Source of the DNA: Bradyrhizobium sp. B124
Lineage (GTDB): Bacteria; Pseudomonadota; Alphaproteobacteria; Rhizobiales; Xanthobacteraceae
Direction: 5' to 3'
NCBI RefSeq assembly: GCF_038967635.1
Contig: NZ_CP152413.1
Location: 5,770,001 to 5,834,000 of the forward strand
Length of the DNA stretch: 64,000 bases
Below, piece by piece: positions 1-8,287 of this stretch (position 1 is its first letter; the number at the start of each line of letters is the position of its first letter). A program made the position numbers and the translations under genes. The notes beneath the pieces were generated by a model. It saw only the letters and a program-made list of their open reading frames with translations, searched no databases and was not told the origin of the DNA.

Positions 1-1
1 C

Positions 2-1045
2 GAACTCGACGACATCGTTCGCCGCGGCGACCCCAAGCGCCGCGCCGAGGCCGCGCGGCGGCTCGGCGAGCTGTTCCTGCAGGGCGCCGCGAGCTTTCGT
101 CCCGATCATATCGACCTGTTCGACGGGGTGCTGACCAGTCTGGTCCCGCATGCCGACCTTGCTGCGCGGATCGATCTCGCCGAACGGCTTGCGCCGCTCG
201 CCAACGCGCCGCGGCATCTGCTCGGGCAACTCGCCCGCGAGGACGAGGTCGCGATCGCGGGGCCGGTGCTGCGCCAGTCGCCGGTGATTGACGACAAGGT
301 GCTGGTCGAGATCGCCAATGCCAAGGGCCAGGGCCATCTGCTGGCGATGGCCGAGCGCTCCAGGCTCTCGACCGCGCTGACCGATGTCATCGTCCGTCGC
401 GGCGATCGTGATGTCATCCGATCCGCGGCCGGCAATGCGGGTGCCGCATTCTCGGACGCCTCCTTCACGACGCTGGTGCGGCGCGCCGGTCAGGATGGCG
501 TGCTGACGCTGCGGATCGGCCGCCGTGACGATCTTCCGCCCGTGCATCTGAAGAGCCTGCTGGCCGGCTCGATCGACGTGATCCGCCGCCGGTTGCAGGT
601 CGTCGCCAAGCCGGAGCGGCAGGCCGAGATCAAGCTGGCGCTGAACGAGATCGAAGGCGTCGTCGCGCAGGTCGAGGGCCGCGACTTCGCAGCTGCGCAG
701 CGCGCGATCCTGGCATTGCATCGCGCCGGCGAATTGAACGAGGCCGCGGTGGCAGGCTTCGCCAAGGCCTTCAAATATGAGGAATGCGTGGCGGCGCTCG
801 CGGCGCTGACCGGCGTGAAGATCGTCACGCTCGATCGCCTGATCTCCGGCGATCGCTACGATCCGATCCTGATCGCCAGCAAGACGATCGGTTTCGAATG
901 GCCGACCGTGCGCGCCCTGATCCTGATGCGGCTCGGGCCCAACCGCGTGCCGTCGCCGGCCGATATCGAAGGCGCGCGGGTGAACTTCGTCCGCCTGATG
1001 CCGTCCACCGCGCAGCGTGTCGTGGATTTCTGGAAGTCGCGCTAG
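2..1045 (+). CDS. DUF2336 domain-containing protein (5' end cut by window edge)
   Basis: The reading frame is open from the first bases of the window, so the start codon lies outside; 347 residues are visible. The protein is helical and charged, with a leading segment like RRGDPKRRAEAARRL and repeated helix pairs, which resembles the alphaproteobacterial DUF2336 family of roughly 350-380 residues. No catalytic motif is visible. DUF2336 proteins have no settled function. A hairpin repeat follows the stop. The family call rests on sequence resemblance and I am fairly sure of it; the role is unknown. Confidence 0.72.
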   Translation, partial: ELDDIVRRGDPKRRAEAARRLGELFLQGAASFRPDHIDLFDGVLTSLVPHADLAARIDLAERLAPLANAPRHLLGQLAREDEVAIAGPVLRQSPVIDDKVLVEIANAKGQGHLLAMAERSRLSTALTDVIVRRGDRDVIRSAAGNAGAAFSDASFTTLVRRAGQDGVLTLRIGRRDDLPPVHLKSLLAGSIDVIRRRLQVVAKPERQAEIKLALNEIEGVVAQVEGRDFAAAQRAILALHRAGELNEAAVAGFAKAFKYEECVAALAALTGVKIVTLDRLISGDRYDPILIASKTIGFEWPTVRALILMRLGPNRVPSPADIEGARVNFVRLMPSTAQRVVDFWKSR

Positions 1046-1069
1046 GGTCGAGCGCCAACGTTCAAACCC

Positions 1070-1174
1070 GCCATCCTGAGGAGCGCCGCAGGCGCGTCTC
1101 GAAGGGTGTACGGCCCGGCTGGTGGCCGTCGACCCTTCGAGACGCGCGCAAGAGCGCGCTCCTCAGGGTGACGG
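1070..1174. repeat. Hairpin repeat, family A copy 1
   Basis: An inverted repeat of about 105 bp. The left arm CATCCTGAGGAGCGCC... pairs with the right arm ...GCGCTCCTCAGGGTGACG, and inner arms GTCTCGAAGGGT and ACCCTTCGAGAC also pair. Two more copies of the same design lie at 17591-17700 and 40441-40543. It could form a long cruciform or RNA stem and could end transcription of the upstream gene. It codes for nothing visible. Confidence 0.8.
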
Positions 1175-1255
1175 GACCATCAAATGCCTCCCAATTTCAA
1201 AATGAGCCGCTATGCTTTCCGCAAGGCGCGACACAGCGCAAACGGGGAGATCGCC

Positions 1256-2098
1256 ATGCTGACGGACGCCGACATCCAATCGCACGCCGAGCGGATCCGC
1301 GACGACGGATATACCGTGATCGGGCGCGCCGCCTCGCCGGACCTGGTCGAGGGATTGAAGGACGCGGTGCAAAGAATCGAGAGCGAACACAATCTCGCAC
1401 CTGCCAGGACGTCGTTCGAGGGCTTCAAGACGCTGCGTATCAACAACCTCCTGACCTATGACGATCTGTTCTGGGAGGTGCCGCTGCATGAGAACGTGCT
1501 GCCGGTGGTCGAACGCGTGCTGGACAAAGAATGCCTGCTGTCGTCGTTCTGCTCGCTGGTGCTCGGTCCCGGCCAGGAGGCGCAGCCGATCCACGAGGAC
1601 ACCCAATTGATCCCGCTGCCGCGGCCGCATATCCCGATCACGATCAATGCGATCTGGGCGCTGTCCGATTTCCGCGACGACAACGGCGCGACGCGCATCA
1701 TTCCGCGCAGCCACACATTCGATTCGTCGCCGGAATACGGCAAGGATTACGACGCGGTCACCGCGACCATGCCGGCAGGCAGCGTGATGCTGTTCGACAG
1801 CGCGCTGTGGCATGGCGGCGGCGCCAACACCAGCGACGCCAGGCGCTTTGCCTTCTCCTGCGCCTATTGCTGGGGCTGGATGCGGCAACAGGAAAACCTG
1901 CAGCTCGGCATTCCGCGCGAGACCGCGGCCCGCTTTCCGCGCCGCCTGCAGGAATTGTGCGGCTACAGCGTCTACAAGGGCCAGTTCGGCCACATCGACA
2001 ATCACGATCCGATCGAGCTGCTCGGTCGCGAACGTGGCAAACGCATGGTCTGGGAAGCGACCGACGTCAGGAAGGCGCGGATGGCGGGGCAGGGGTAA
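1256..2098 (+). CDS. Phytanoyl-CoA dioxygenase family protein
   Basis: A predicted Fe(II)/2-oxoglutarate-dependent oxygenase of 280 residues. The facial triad of the family is visible: His113 and Asp115 in PIHEDTQ, and His186 in LWHGGGANTS, followed by Arg196/Arg197 suited to binding 2-oxoglutarate. The ATG at 1256 was chosen because GGGGAG lies just upstream; the frame is open further upstream, to about 1184, but without a better start. The substrate cannot be inferred, since relatives act on acyl-CoAs, small metabolites and antibiotics. It stands alone between repeats, with no obvious pathway partner. Confidence 0.82.
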   Translation: MLTDADIQSHAERIRDDGYTVIGRAASPDLVEGLKDAVQRIESEHNLAPARTSFEGFKTLRINNLLTYDDLFWEVPLHENVLPVVERVLDKECLLSSFCSLVLGPGQEAQPIHEDTQLIPLPRPHIPITINAIWALSDFRDDNGATRIIPRSHTFDSSPEYGKDYDAVTATMPAGSVMLFDSALWHGGGANTSDARRFAFSCAYCWGWMRQQENLQLGIPRETAARFPRRLQELCGYSVYKGQFGHIDNHDPIELLGRERGKRMVWEATDVRKARMAGQG

Positions 2099-2103
2099 CC
2101 GGT

Positions 2104-2147
2104 CGTCATTCCGGGGCTCGCGACTGCGTCGCGCCCCGGAATGACGA
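2104..2147. repeat. Hairpin repeat, family B copy 1
   Basis: A short, near-perfect palindrome, CGTCATTCCGGGGC facing GCCCCGGAATGACG, with a small loop. It sits between two convergent genes, where it could serve both as a bidirectional terminator. Copies with longer centres lie at 10838-10920, 29611-29697 and 46613-46654. Confidence 0.75.
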
Positions 2148-2888
2148 TTAGGGCAAGCGCTTGAATCGCAGATATGCCGCCTTGCGCCCTTCGCGCTCGG
2201 CCTTGGCGCCGTAGCGCGTCATGGTGTAGTCCGGCCACGGCTGCTGCCAGTCGATCGCACGCTCGGCGAGCCAGGCGAAGTCGGGCGAGCGCATCAGATG
2301 TGCGAGCGTCCAGGCGCAGTAATCGTCGATATCGCTGACGAAGCGGAATTCACCGCCCGGCGGCAGCAGCCGGGTCATCGCCGCGACCGTTGCATCCTGC
2401 ACGAAGCGCCGTTTCCAGTGCCGCCGCTTCGGCCAGGGATCGGGATGGATCAGGTCGATGCGCGCCAGCGAGCGCGCTGGCGCCCAGGCCAGCAGCTCGG
2501 CGGCGTCGCCGGCGAACAGGCGGATATTGCCGATATTGTGCGCCTCGATCTGGGTCAGGATCTTGGCCATTCCGTTGACATAGGGCTCGCAGCCGATGAA
2601 GCCGGCCGCCGGAAATGCCTGCGCTTCCGCGATCAGATGCTCGCCACCGCCGAAGCCGATCTCGAGCCTGACATCCGCAGTGCCGTCATCGAACAGTTCG
2701 GTCAGCGCCTCGGGCGCGGGCGCCGAGATGTCGAGCGAAAGATGCGGCAGCAGATTGTCGATCAGGTCGGCCTGATGCGCGCGCAGTTTGTGGCCCTTGC
2801 GCCGCCCGAAGAACGAGCCGCGCGAATGGGCCATCGCGCCATCGTCGGACGAATCGCGATCGCCGCCGTCGTTCGGAGCCGGGGTCAT
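2148..2888 (-). CDS. trmB: tRNA (guanosine(46)-N7)-methyltransferase
   Basis: Methylates N7 of G46 in the tRNA variable loop using S-adenosylmethionine. Its 246 residues include the SAM-binding segment LEIGFGGGEHL (near residues 76-86) and the family signature HPDPWPKRRH (near 150), followed by RFVQ. An extension of about 30 residues precedes the core, and an internal Met (MAHSRGSFFG) could be the real start. The start overlaps the stop of the upstream M20 peptidase gene by 4 nt (ATGA), so the two are probably co-transcribed and translationally coupled. Confidence 0.95.
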   Translation of the reverse strand: MTPAPNDGGDRDSSDDGAMAHSRGSFFGRRKGHKLRAHQADLIDNLLPHLSLDISAPAPEALTELFDDGTADVRLEIGFGGGEHLIAEAQAFPAAGFIGCEPYVNGMAKILTQIEAHNIGNIRLFAGDAAELLAWAPARSLARIDLIHPDPWPKRRHWKRRFVQDATVAAMTRLLPPGGEFRFVSDIDDYCAWTLAHLMRSPDFAWLAERAIDWQQPWPDYTMTRYGAKAEREGRKAAYLRFKRLP

Positions 2889-4009
2889 CGCAGCGTCTGG
2901 TAGAGACGGTAGAGCAGGCGCGCGCGGGGCTCGATCGACGAGATGTAGAGCTGCTCGTAGTGGGTATGCGCGCCCTTGCCGTCGACGCCGAGGCCGTCGA
3001 GCGTTGCAGTATGCGGTGCGGTGAAATTGCCGTCGGAGCCGCCGCCGGTGAACACATCGATCAGCTCAAAGCCGAGTTCGCCTGCAAGCTCCCTGGCGTG
3101 TTCGTAGAGCGCGGCGCCGGCATTGCTCTTCTCATAGGGCGGACGATTCAATTCCCCGGTCACCGTCACGCTGACGCCGTCGGTGCGCGAGGTGATGCCG
3201 AGGATCTTCGGCACCAGCTCGTCGGCATCGGCCATGGTCGGCACGCGCATGTCGACTTCGGCGTAGGCCTCTTCGGCGATCACGTTCGGCTTGGTGCCGC
3301 CGCGGACCACGCCGACATTGACGGTGACGCCGCGCTTGAGATCGTTCATCGCCTCCAGCGCCAGGATCACATGGCCGAGCTCCCGGATCGCGCTGCGGCC
3401 ATCCTCGGGGCGGGTGCCGGCATGTGCCGGCGCGCCCTTGATATGCACGTCGAAGCGCGCGACGCCCTTGCGCCCGGTGACGATCTTGCCGCCGTCGCGC
3501 GCCGGCTCGGTCACCAGCACGTATTTGGCCTTGCGGCCTTCGGCCTCGATCAGCGCCCGCGAGGTCGGGCTGCCGATCTCCTCGTCCGAGACGTAGAGCT
3601 GGGTGATGCCAAGCGGCGGGCGCGTGTCATCGGCGCAGATCTGCCGGAACGCGTGATAGGCGAGATAGGCGCCGCCCTTCATGTCGTAGATGCCCGGGCC
3701 GAACGCACTGTCGCCTTCGATCTTGAATGGTAACCGTTCGATGAATCCCATCGGATGAACTGTGTCGAGATGGCTCAACACCAGAATGCCCGGCGCGTCC
3801 TGCCCCCAGGACGAGCGCGTCACCAGGTGATCGCCGCAGCCGTCGCGTCCCGCAACGCGGTCGACGGTGGCCGGCAGGTCGCGATAGCCTGACGCGACGA
3901 GATCAGCCAGTCTGTTGACCTGATCCGGACGCTCCGTCGGAGATTCGATCTCGACCCAGCGGCGAATGCCGTCGAGGATATCAGCGGTTTCGAACGGGTT
4001 GCTGGCCAT
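2885..4009 (-). CDS. M20 family metallopeptidase (glutamate carboxypeptidase-like)
   Basis: A predicted zinc-dependent exo- or aminoacyl-peptidase of 374 residues, most like the carboxypeptidase G2 branch of M20. Metal-site motifs are in order: LSHLDTVHPMG (His and catalytic Asp), YDMKGG (bridging Asp) and SDEEIGSPTS (catalytic Glu). A central dimerisation domain contains GTKPNVI. There is no signal peptide, so it should be cytoplasmic. It overlaps trmB by 4 nt. In related genomes metK is often found next to trmB, and this gene occupies that place here. Its substrate is not determined. Confidence 0.88.
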   Translation of the reverse strand: MASNPFETADILDGIRRWVEIESPTERPDQVNRLADLVASGYRDLPATVDRVAGRDGCGDHLVTRSSWGQDAPGILVLSHLDTVHPMGFIERLPFKIEGDSAFGPGIYDMKGGAYLAYHAFRQICADDTRPPLGITQLYVSDEEIGSPTSRALIEAEGRKAKYVLVTEPARDGGKIVTGRKGVARFDVHIKGAPAHAGTRPEDGRSAIRELGHVILALEAMNDLKRGVTVNVGVVRGGTKPNVIAEEAYAEVDMRVPTMADADELVPKILGITSRTDGVSVTVTGELNRPPYEKSNAGAALYEHARELAGELGFELIDVFTGGGSDGNFTAPHTATLDGLGVDGKGAHTHYEQLYISSIEPRARLLYRLYQTLR

Positions 4010-4057
4010 GTTGTTGTCGTCGCCTGTGAATTCGCTTTGTCATTCAGCGCACGCTAG

Positions 4058-4211
4058 AGCCGTTTCCGTTCCGATGAATCGGAACGGGGCTCTAGATTCT
4101 TGTTTTGACGCGTTTTCTTCACGCGAACCGGTGTCCACTTCGCTCGAAAACGCTTTAGGGCATGATCCGGAAAAGTGTGACCCGGTTTTCCGAAAGATCA
4201 TGCTCGATCAA
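4058..4211. repeat. Composite intergenic repeat (RIME-like), family C copy 1
   Basis: Fills most of the roughly 305-bp gap between the M20 gene and the XRE regulator. It contains a palindrome GAGCCGTTTCCG...CGGAACGGGGCTC and then the pair GGCATGATCCGGAAAAGTG and CCGGTTTTCCGAAAGATCATGC. The second pair recurs at 14763-14812 and, degenerate, at 51762-51811. Design and wording match the rhizobial intergenic mosaic elements. No gene is visible in the gap. Confidence 0.7.
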
Positions 4212-4314
4212 GGAGCTAGAGCGCGACGAGATTCCATCGGAGCCCGTCACGCCTGAACGCGCGCCGGAATGACATATTCCAGATTTGACGATCTCTCAAA
4301 CGGATATGGCCGGA

Positions 4315-4731
4315 TCAGACCTGCTCGGCCGCCTCGCGCGCCGCGATCTGCTCGACCAGTTCGACGATGCTGCGGCGAAGCTTGGCGTCCGCGATCCGCG
4401 TGAACGCACGGGTCAGGGCCAGGCCTTCGGCGGTTGCCAGAAAATCGGACACATAGGCCGGCGAGGAGCCCTCGCTGAAGCCGTCGGCGGTCTTGACCCC
4501 GCTCGGGCCGCCGTCGAACAGGAAAGAGACCGGCACCTGCAGGATTTCGGAGATCTGCTGCAGCCGGCTGGCGCCGACACGGTTGGTGCCCTTCTCGTAT
4601 TTCTGCACCTGCTGGAACGTCAGGCCTAACGCCTCGCCCAGTTTTTCCTGGCTCATGCCGAGCATGATGCGTCGCATACGGACGCGGCTGCCGACATATT
4701 TGTCAACAGGATTGGGCGCTTTGGTGGACAT
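4315..4731 (-). CDS. XRE-family transcriptional regulator, PraR-like
   Basis: A DNA-binding regulator of 138 residues. Residues 12-66 form a Cro/CI-type helix-turn-helix with the wording GSRVRMRRIMLGMSQEKLG and KYEKGTNRVGASRL, which is characteristic of the rhizobial PraR/PhrR group. In Rhizobium, PraR represses quorum-sensing and surface-attachment genes. The C-terminal half is an alpha-helical segment without a ligand motif. ATG at 4731 was chosen over an upstream TTG because AGGAGAG sits at proper spacing. It lies downstream of lnt in the same direction but behind a gap of about 260 bp, so it probably has its own promoter. Confidence 0.85.
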   Translation of the reverse strand: MSTKAPNPVDKYVGSRVRMRRIMLGMSQEKLGEALGLTFQQVQKYEKGTNRVGASRLQQISEILQVPVSFLFDGGPSGVKTADGFSEGSSPAYVSDFLATAEGLALTRAFTRIADAKLRRSIVELVEQIAAREAAEQV

Positions 4732-4992
4732 TTCCAACTCTCCTAAGGGATTGCGCGCCCGGGGGGTGAGGCAAGTTGGACGTGGAGTATGCCTCAGGCG
4801 CCGGTGCCGTCAAATCCTGCAAGGAGGATCGGGACGAAATGCGGACAATTTGCGCAAAGGGGCTGACTTGGCTTGTGATTTCGCGTGGACCCGTACAATG
4901 CGAAGTGCACGGTCGATCTGTCAACAGGTGGAATCACGCTGAGGTAAATTTCGACACTTTTTCGGGTTCGTGTGACAACCGGCGATAAGGCC

Positions 4993-5011
4993 GTCAGGCC
5001 TTTCGCCTGAC
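4993..5011 (-). terminator. Hairpin over the lnt stop codon
   Basis: A perfect 7-bp stem, GTCAGGC / GCCTGAC, with loop CTTTC overlaps the stop codon of lnt. There is no clear U-run after it on the transcribed strand, so it may be an attenuating or RNA-stabilising stem rather than a full intrinsic terminator. Confidence 0.35.
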
Positions 5012-6607
5012 AAAACGCCTCCGCAATACGATTGCGAGGGCAACTAACACAATCACAGCGGCGGGGATGTTGCCGACACGCGCATAGATCGTCGGCGCGA
5101 TCGCCGCCGGCAGGCCGGCATCGAGCACGCCTTCGATGCCGAGCCCGAGTCGGGCGACAATCCGCCCGAGCGGGTCGATGATGGCCGAGATGCCCGTATT
5201 CGCGGCGCGCACCATCGGCAGGCCTTCCTCGATCGAGCGCAGCCGGGCCTGCTGCAGATGCTGATAGGGGCCGGTCGAGATTCCGAACCAGCCGTCATTG
5301 GTGACGTTGATGATCCAGCCGGGGCGGTCGTCGCGGCTCACGACGTTGCCGGGGAAGATCGCCTCGTAGCAGATCAAGGGCAGCGCGCGCGGCGCGTTCG
5401 GAATATCGAGCGTCCGGCGGATCGTGCCGGGAATGAAGCCGCCCTGCACCTTGGTGAGCTGCACGAAGCCGAGCTTCTCCATCCAGTCCTGGAACGGCAG
5501 ATATTCTCCGAACGGGACAAGGTGAAGCTTGTCGTAGACCGCAAGCACGCTGCCGTCATGGTCGATGACGTAGATCGAATTATACGCGCGCGTGACGCGG
5601 ACGCCGGGCGGCAGATCGGGCGCGCGCACCGAACCGGTGATCAGCACCGTTCCCTTCGGCAGCAAGTCGGCGATCTGCGCCATCGCGTCGGCTTCCTTGG
5701 TCAGGAAGAACGGAAACGCGGATTCCGGCCAGATCAGGATGGTGGAGTCGCTCACGCCGGTGGAGTGCGGTCCGGACGCACGATCCGACAGAGTGAGATA
5801 TTTCTGCATCACCGCCGCCTTGGCGGAGTAGTTGAACTTGGCGTCCTGCTGCAAATCGGGCTGCATGATGCGCAACTTGACGCCGTTGACCATGCTGGTC
5901 GGCTGCTGCGAGAGGCGCACCGCACCGAACGCCAGCATCGCGGCGAGAACCAGCACCGCGGCCACCGGCGCGCGCCACGGCTTGCGGCCGCGCGAGGCGC
6001 TGTCGATCAGCACGGCGGGACTTGCGAAGATCGCGACTGCCAGGAACGTCATGCCCCACAGCCCGATCAGCGATGCGGTCTGGGCCAGTGCCAGGGGTTC
6101 GGTCAGTGCGTAGCCGAACGCGTTCCACGGAAAGCCGCTGAGGAGATGGCCGCGCAGCCATTCCGAAATCGTCAGCCCGACAGCCAGCGCCAGCACGCGC
6201 GAAGCGTCGCGCGGCCAGATCAGCCGTGCCAGCGCGAAGCCGAAGGCGGTGAACAGCGCGAGATAGGCCGGCAGGCCGAGCACCGCGAACGGCGTCAGCC
6301 AGGCGAAAGTGTCTGCATCGACGAAGAAGGCGTAGCCGATCCAGTACAGTCCCGGCACGAAATAGCCGAGGCCGAACCAGAAGCCGGACAGCGCTGCGGC
6401 GGGTACGCCGCGCCAGCGTCCCGCAGCGCTGCCGTCGATCAGCCAGACCGCAATCGAAAACGTCAGAAACAGCACCGGCCAGGCGTTGAACGGCGCCATC
6501 GCCAGCGAGGACAAGGCGCCGGCTGTGAGCGCGAGCACGACGCGCTTCCATCCCCAGGTCAGGATGACGGCGAGACCGATCGATCGGAGCTTGTCGGAAA
6601 GCCTCAC
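4994..6607 (-). CDS. lnt: Apolipoprotein N-acyltransferase
   Basis: Transfers the third acyl chain onto the N-terminal cysteine of lipoproteins at the inner membrane. It has 537 residues: about seven hydrophobic segments in the first 240 residues, then a nitrilase-type domain. The catalytic triad can be placed at Glu (IWPESAFPFF, near 290), Lys (YDKLHLVPFGEY, near 358) and Cys (LICYEAIFPG, near 411). It starts at a GTG that overlaps the corC stop (GTGA), so the two are coupled. The corC-lnt pair is standard in proteobacteria. Confidence 0.95.
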   Translation of the reverse strand: MRLSDKLRSIGLAVILTWGWKRVVLALTAGALSSLAMAPFNAWPVLFLTFSIAVWLIDGSAAGRWRGVPAAALSGFWFGLGYFVPGLYWIGYAFFVDADTFAWLTPFAVLGLPAYLALFTAFGFALARLIWPRDASRVLALAVGLTISEWLRGHLLSGFPWNAFGYALTEPLALAQTASLIGLWGMTFLAVAIFASPAVLIDSASRGRKPWRAPVAAVLVLAAMLAFGAVRLSQQPTSMVNGVKLRIMQPDLQQDAKFNYSAKAAVMQKYLTLSDRASGPHSTGVSDSTILIWPESAFPFFLTKEADAMAQIADLLPKGTVLITGSVRAPDLPPGVRVTRAYNSIYVIDHDGSVLAVYDKLHLVPFGEYLPFQDWMEKLGFVQLTKVQGGFIPGTIRRTLDIPNAPRALPLICYEAIFPGNVVSRDDRPGWIINVTNDGWFGISTGPYQHLQQARLRSIEEGLPMVRAANTGISAIIDPLGRIVARLGLGIEGVLDAGLPAAIAPTIYARVGNIPAAVIVLVALAIVLRRRFVRRKA

Positions 6608-7716
6608 TGCGGACCGGCTCCCTCGCCGGGCGGCGGCATGTTGTCGTTCGCCTGCGGGTTGCCGGAGTCCGGTGCCTGCTCGCGGCGCCGCTCGCGCTCC
6701 TTGCGCGGCGCCGGCCGTTCCTTGCGCGTCGTGATCCGCACGCGCTTGACCCGCCGCGGATCGGCGTCGAGCACCTCGACCTCGTAATTGCCCGGACCGG
6801 AAATCACCTCGCCGCGCACCGGCAGGCGGCCGACGAACGACACGAGATAGCCGCCCAGCGTCTCGACCTCCTCGCCGGCCTCGCCGGTGACGAAGTCTTC
6901 GCCGATCACCGAACGGACATCGTCGAGGCTGGCGCGCGCGTCGGCGATAAAGGAGTTGTCCGGCTGGCGGACGATGGACGGCGGCTCGTCGGAATCATGC
7001 TCGTCGTCGATCTCGCCGACGATCTGCTCGACAATATCCTCGATCGACACCAGCCCATCGGTGCCGCCATATTCGTCGACCACCAGCGCGAGATGGATGC
7101 GCGAGGCCTGCATCTGCGCCAACAGGTCGATCGCGCGCATCGACGGCGGGATGTAGAGCAGCTTGCGGATGATGTGGGCGTCCGCCAGCGGGAGCGCGAG
7201 ATCGACGCTGCGCAGATCGAGCCCGGCCGGGAACGGCTTCTTGCGCTTCGTCTTGGTCGCGTCGGTGACGCGCGCCTTCGCGGTCATGAAGGCGAGCAGG
7301 TCGCGGATGTGCACCATGCCCTCGGGGTCGTCGAGGGTTTCGTTGTAGACGACGAGCCGCGAATGCGCCGCGCTCTCGAACAGGCTCATCAATTCGCCGA
7401 GCGGGATGTCGCGCTTGACCGCGACGATGTCGGCGCGATGGATCATGACGTCGGCGATCCGCCGCTCGTTCAGCGACAGGATGTTGCGCAGCATGGTGCG
7501 CTCGATCGCCGAGAAGCCGACGTCGTCGGGCGTCGAGGCGTCGAGCACCACCTGCAAATCGTCGCGCACCGAGCCGGCCTTCCAGCCGAACAGCGTGCGG
7601 ATCGCGCGGACCAGCCAGCCTTCGGCCGCCGGGCGCTGCACCTCGCCTTCATGCACGACGGCAGGCAGGTTGCTCACATTGCGCGGATTGTCATGGGTCG
7701 GGTCGGAATCCGGCAT
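6604..7716 (-). CDS. CorC/HlyC-type CBS-domain protein (hemolysin family)
   Basis: 370 residues with no membrane segments, matching the soluble CorC/YbeX type. A CBS pair spans roughly residues 70-210 (RIADVMIHRADI; HLALVVDEYGGTDGLVS), and a CorC_HlyC transporter-associated domain follows (GEEVETLGGYLVS). The tail is basic and low-complexity. ATG at 7716 follows the ybeY stop after one base; an ATG at 7737 inside ybeY is also possible. Relatives have been tied to magnesium/cobalt efflux and to ribosome biology; the neighbourhood of ybeY and phoH supports the second. The molecular role remains uncertain. Confidence 0.85.
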   Translation of the reverse strand: MPDSDPTHDNPRNVSNLPAVVHEGEVQRPAAEGWLVRAIRTLFGWKAGSVRDDLQVVLDASTPDDVGFSAIERTMLRNILSLNERRIADVMIHRADIVAVKRDIPLGELMSLFESAAHSRLVVYNETLDDPEGMVHIRDLLAFMTAKARVTDATKTKRKKPFPAGLDLRSVDLALPLADAHIIRKLLYIPPSMRAIDLLAQMQASRIHLALVVDEYGGTDGLVSIEDIVEQIVGEIDDEHDSDEPPSIVRQPDNSFIADARASLDDVRSVIGEDFVTGEAGEEVETLGGYLVSFVGRLPVRGEVISGPGNYEVEVLDADPRRVKRVRITTRKERPAPRKERERRREQAPDSGNPQANDNMPPPGEGAGPQ

Positions 7717-7717
7717 G

Positions 7718-8287
7718 TCAGGCGATCCGATCCGCATAGGGGTCGGGAATGCCGAGGGAGGAGAGGATTTCGCGCTCGAGCGCTTCCATGTCCTCGGCTT
7801 CGTCGTCGTTCTCGTGGTCGTAACCGATCAGATGCAGGAAGCCATGCACTGCGAGATGGCTCAAATGATGGTCGAACGGCTTCTGTTCCTCATCGGCTTC
7901 CCGGCGCGTCGTCTGATAGGCGATCGCGATATCGCCGAGCATGCGCGGGGCATCGTCGGCTCCGCCGGCGCCTTCCGGCTGCAGCGCCGGAAACGACAGC
8001 ACGTTGGTCGGCTTGTCGATGCTGCGCCAGTTGGCGTTGAGGGTGCGGATCCCGGCGTCGTCGGTCAGCATCACTGCAAGCTCGGCATCCGCGACATCGG
8101 CATCGGCGATTGCGGCGGCGGCCTCGATGGCGCGGTGAATCACCGCGTCGGCATCGGGCTCGGCCTGCCAGCATTCGGCGGTGACGAGAACCTCGGTTGC
8201 AGGAAAAGCAGACACGTTGGTTTCAAAATCTGCGTTAGGGCCGGAACCCGCATCGCGCGGGCTCGCGGCCGAAGCTATTGGTCTCAA
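7718..8287 (-). CDS. ybeY: Endoribonuclease YbeY
   Basis: A zinc-dependent RNase for 16S rRNA 3'-end maturation and ribosome quality control. The signature HGFLHLIGYDHE, preceded by HLAV, is near residues 143-157 and gives the three metal-binding histidines. The frame starts at a TTG that overlaps the phoH stop (TTGA). About 30 poorly conserved residues lie before the family core, so a later GTG (VSAFPATE) is an alternative start. The phoH-ybeY-corC-lnt order is conserved. Confidence 0.93.
   Translation of the reverse strand: MRPIASAASPRDAGSGPNADFETNVSAFPATEVLVTAECWQAEPDADAVIHRAIEAAAAIADADVADAELAVMLTDDAGIRTLNANWRSIDKPTNVLSFPALQPEGAGGADDAPRMLGDIAIAYQTTRREADEEQKPFDHHLSHLAVHGFLHLIGYDHENDDEAEDMEALEREILSSLGIPDPYADRIA

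Noticed and set aside
5258..6787. A 509-codon open frame opposite lnt and corC
   Set aside because: It is the reverse-strand shadow of two conserved overlapping genes; no start site or homology supports it.
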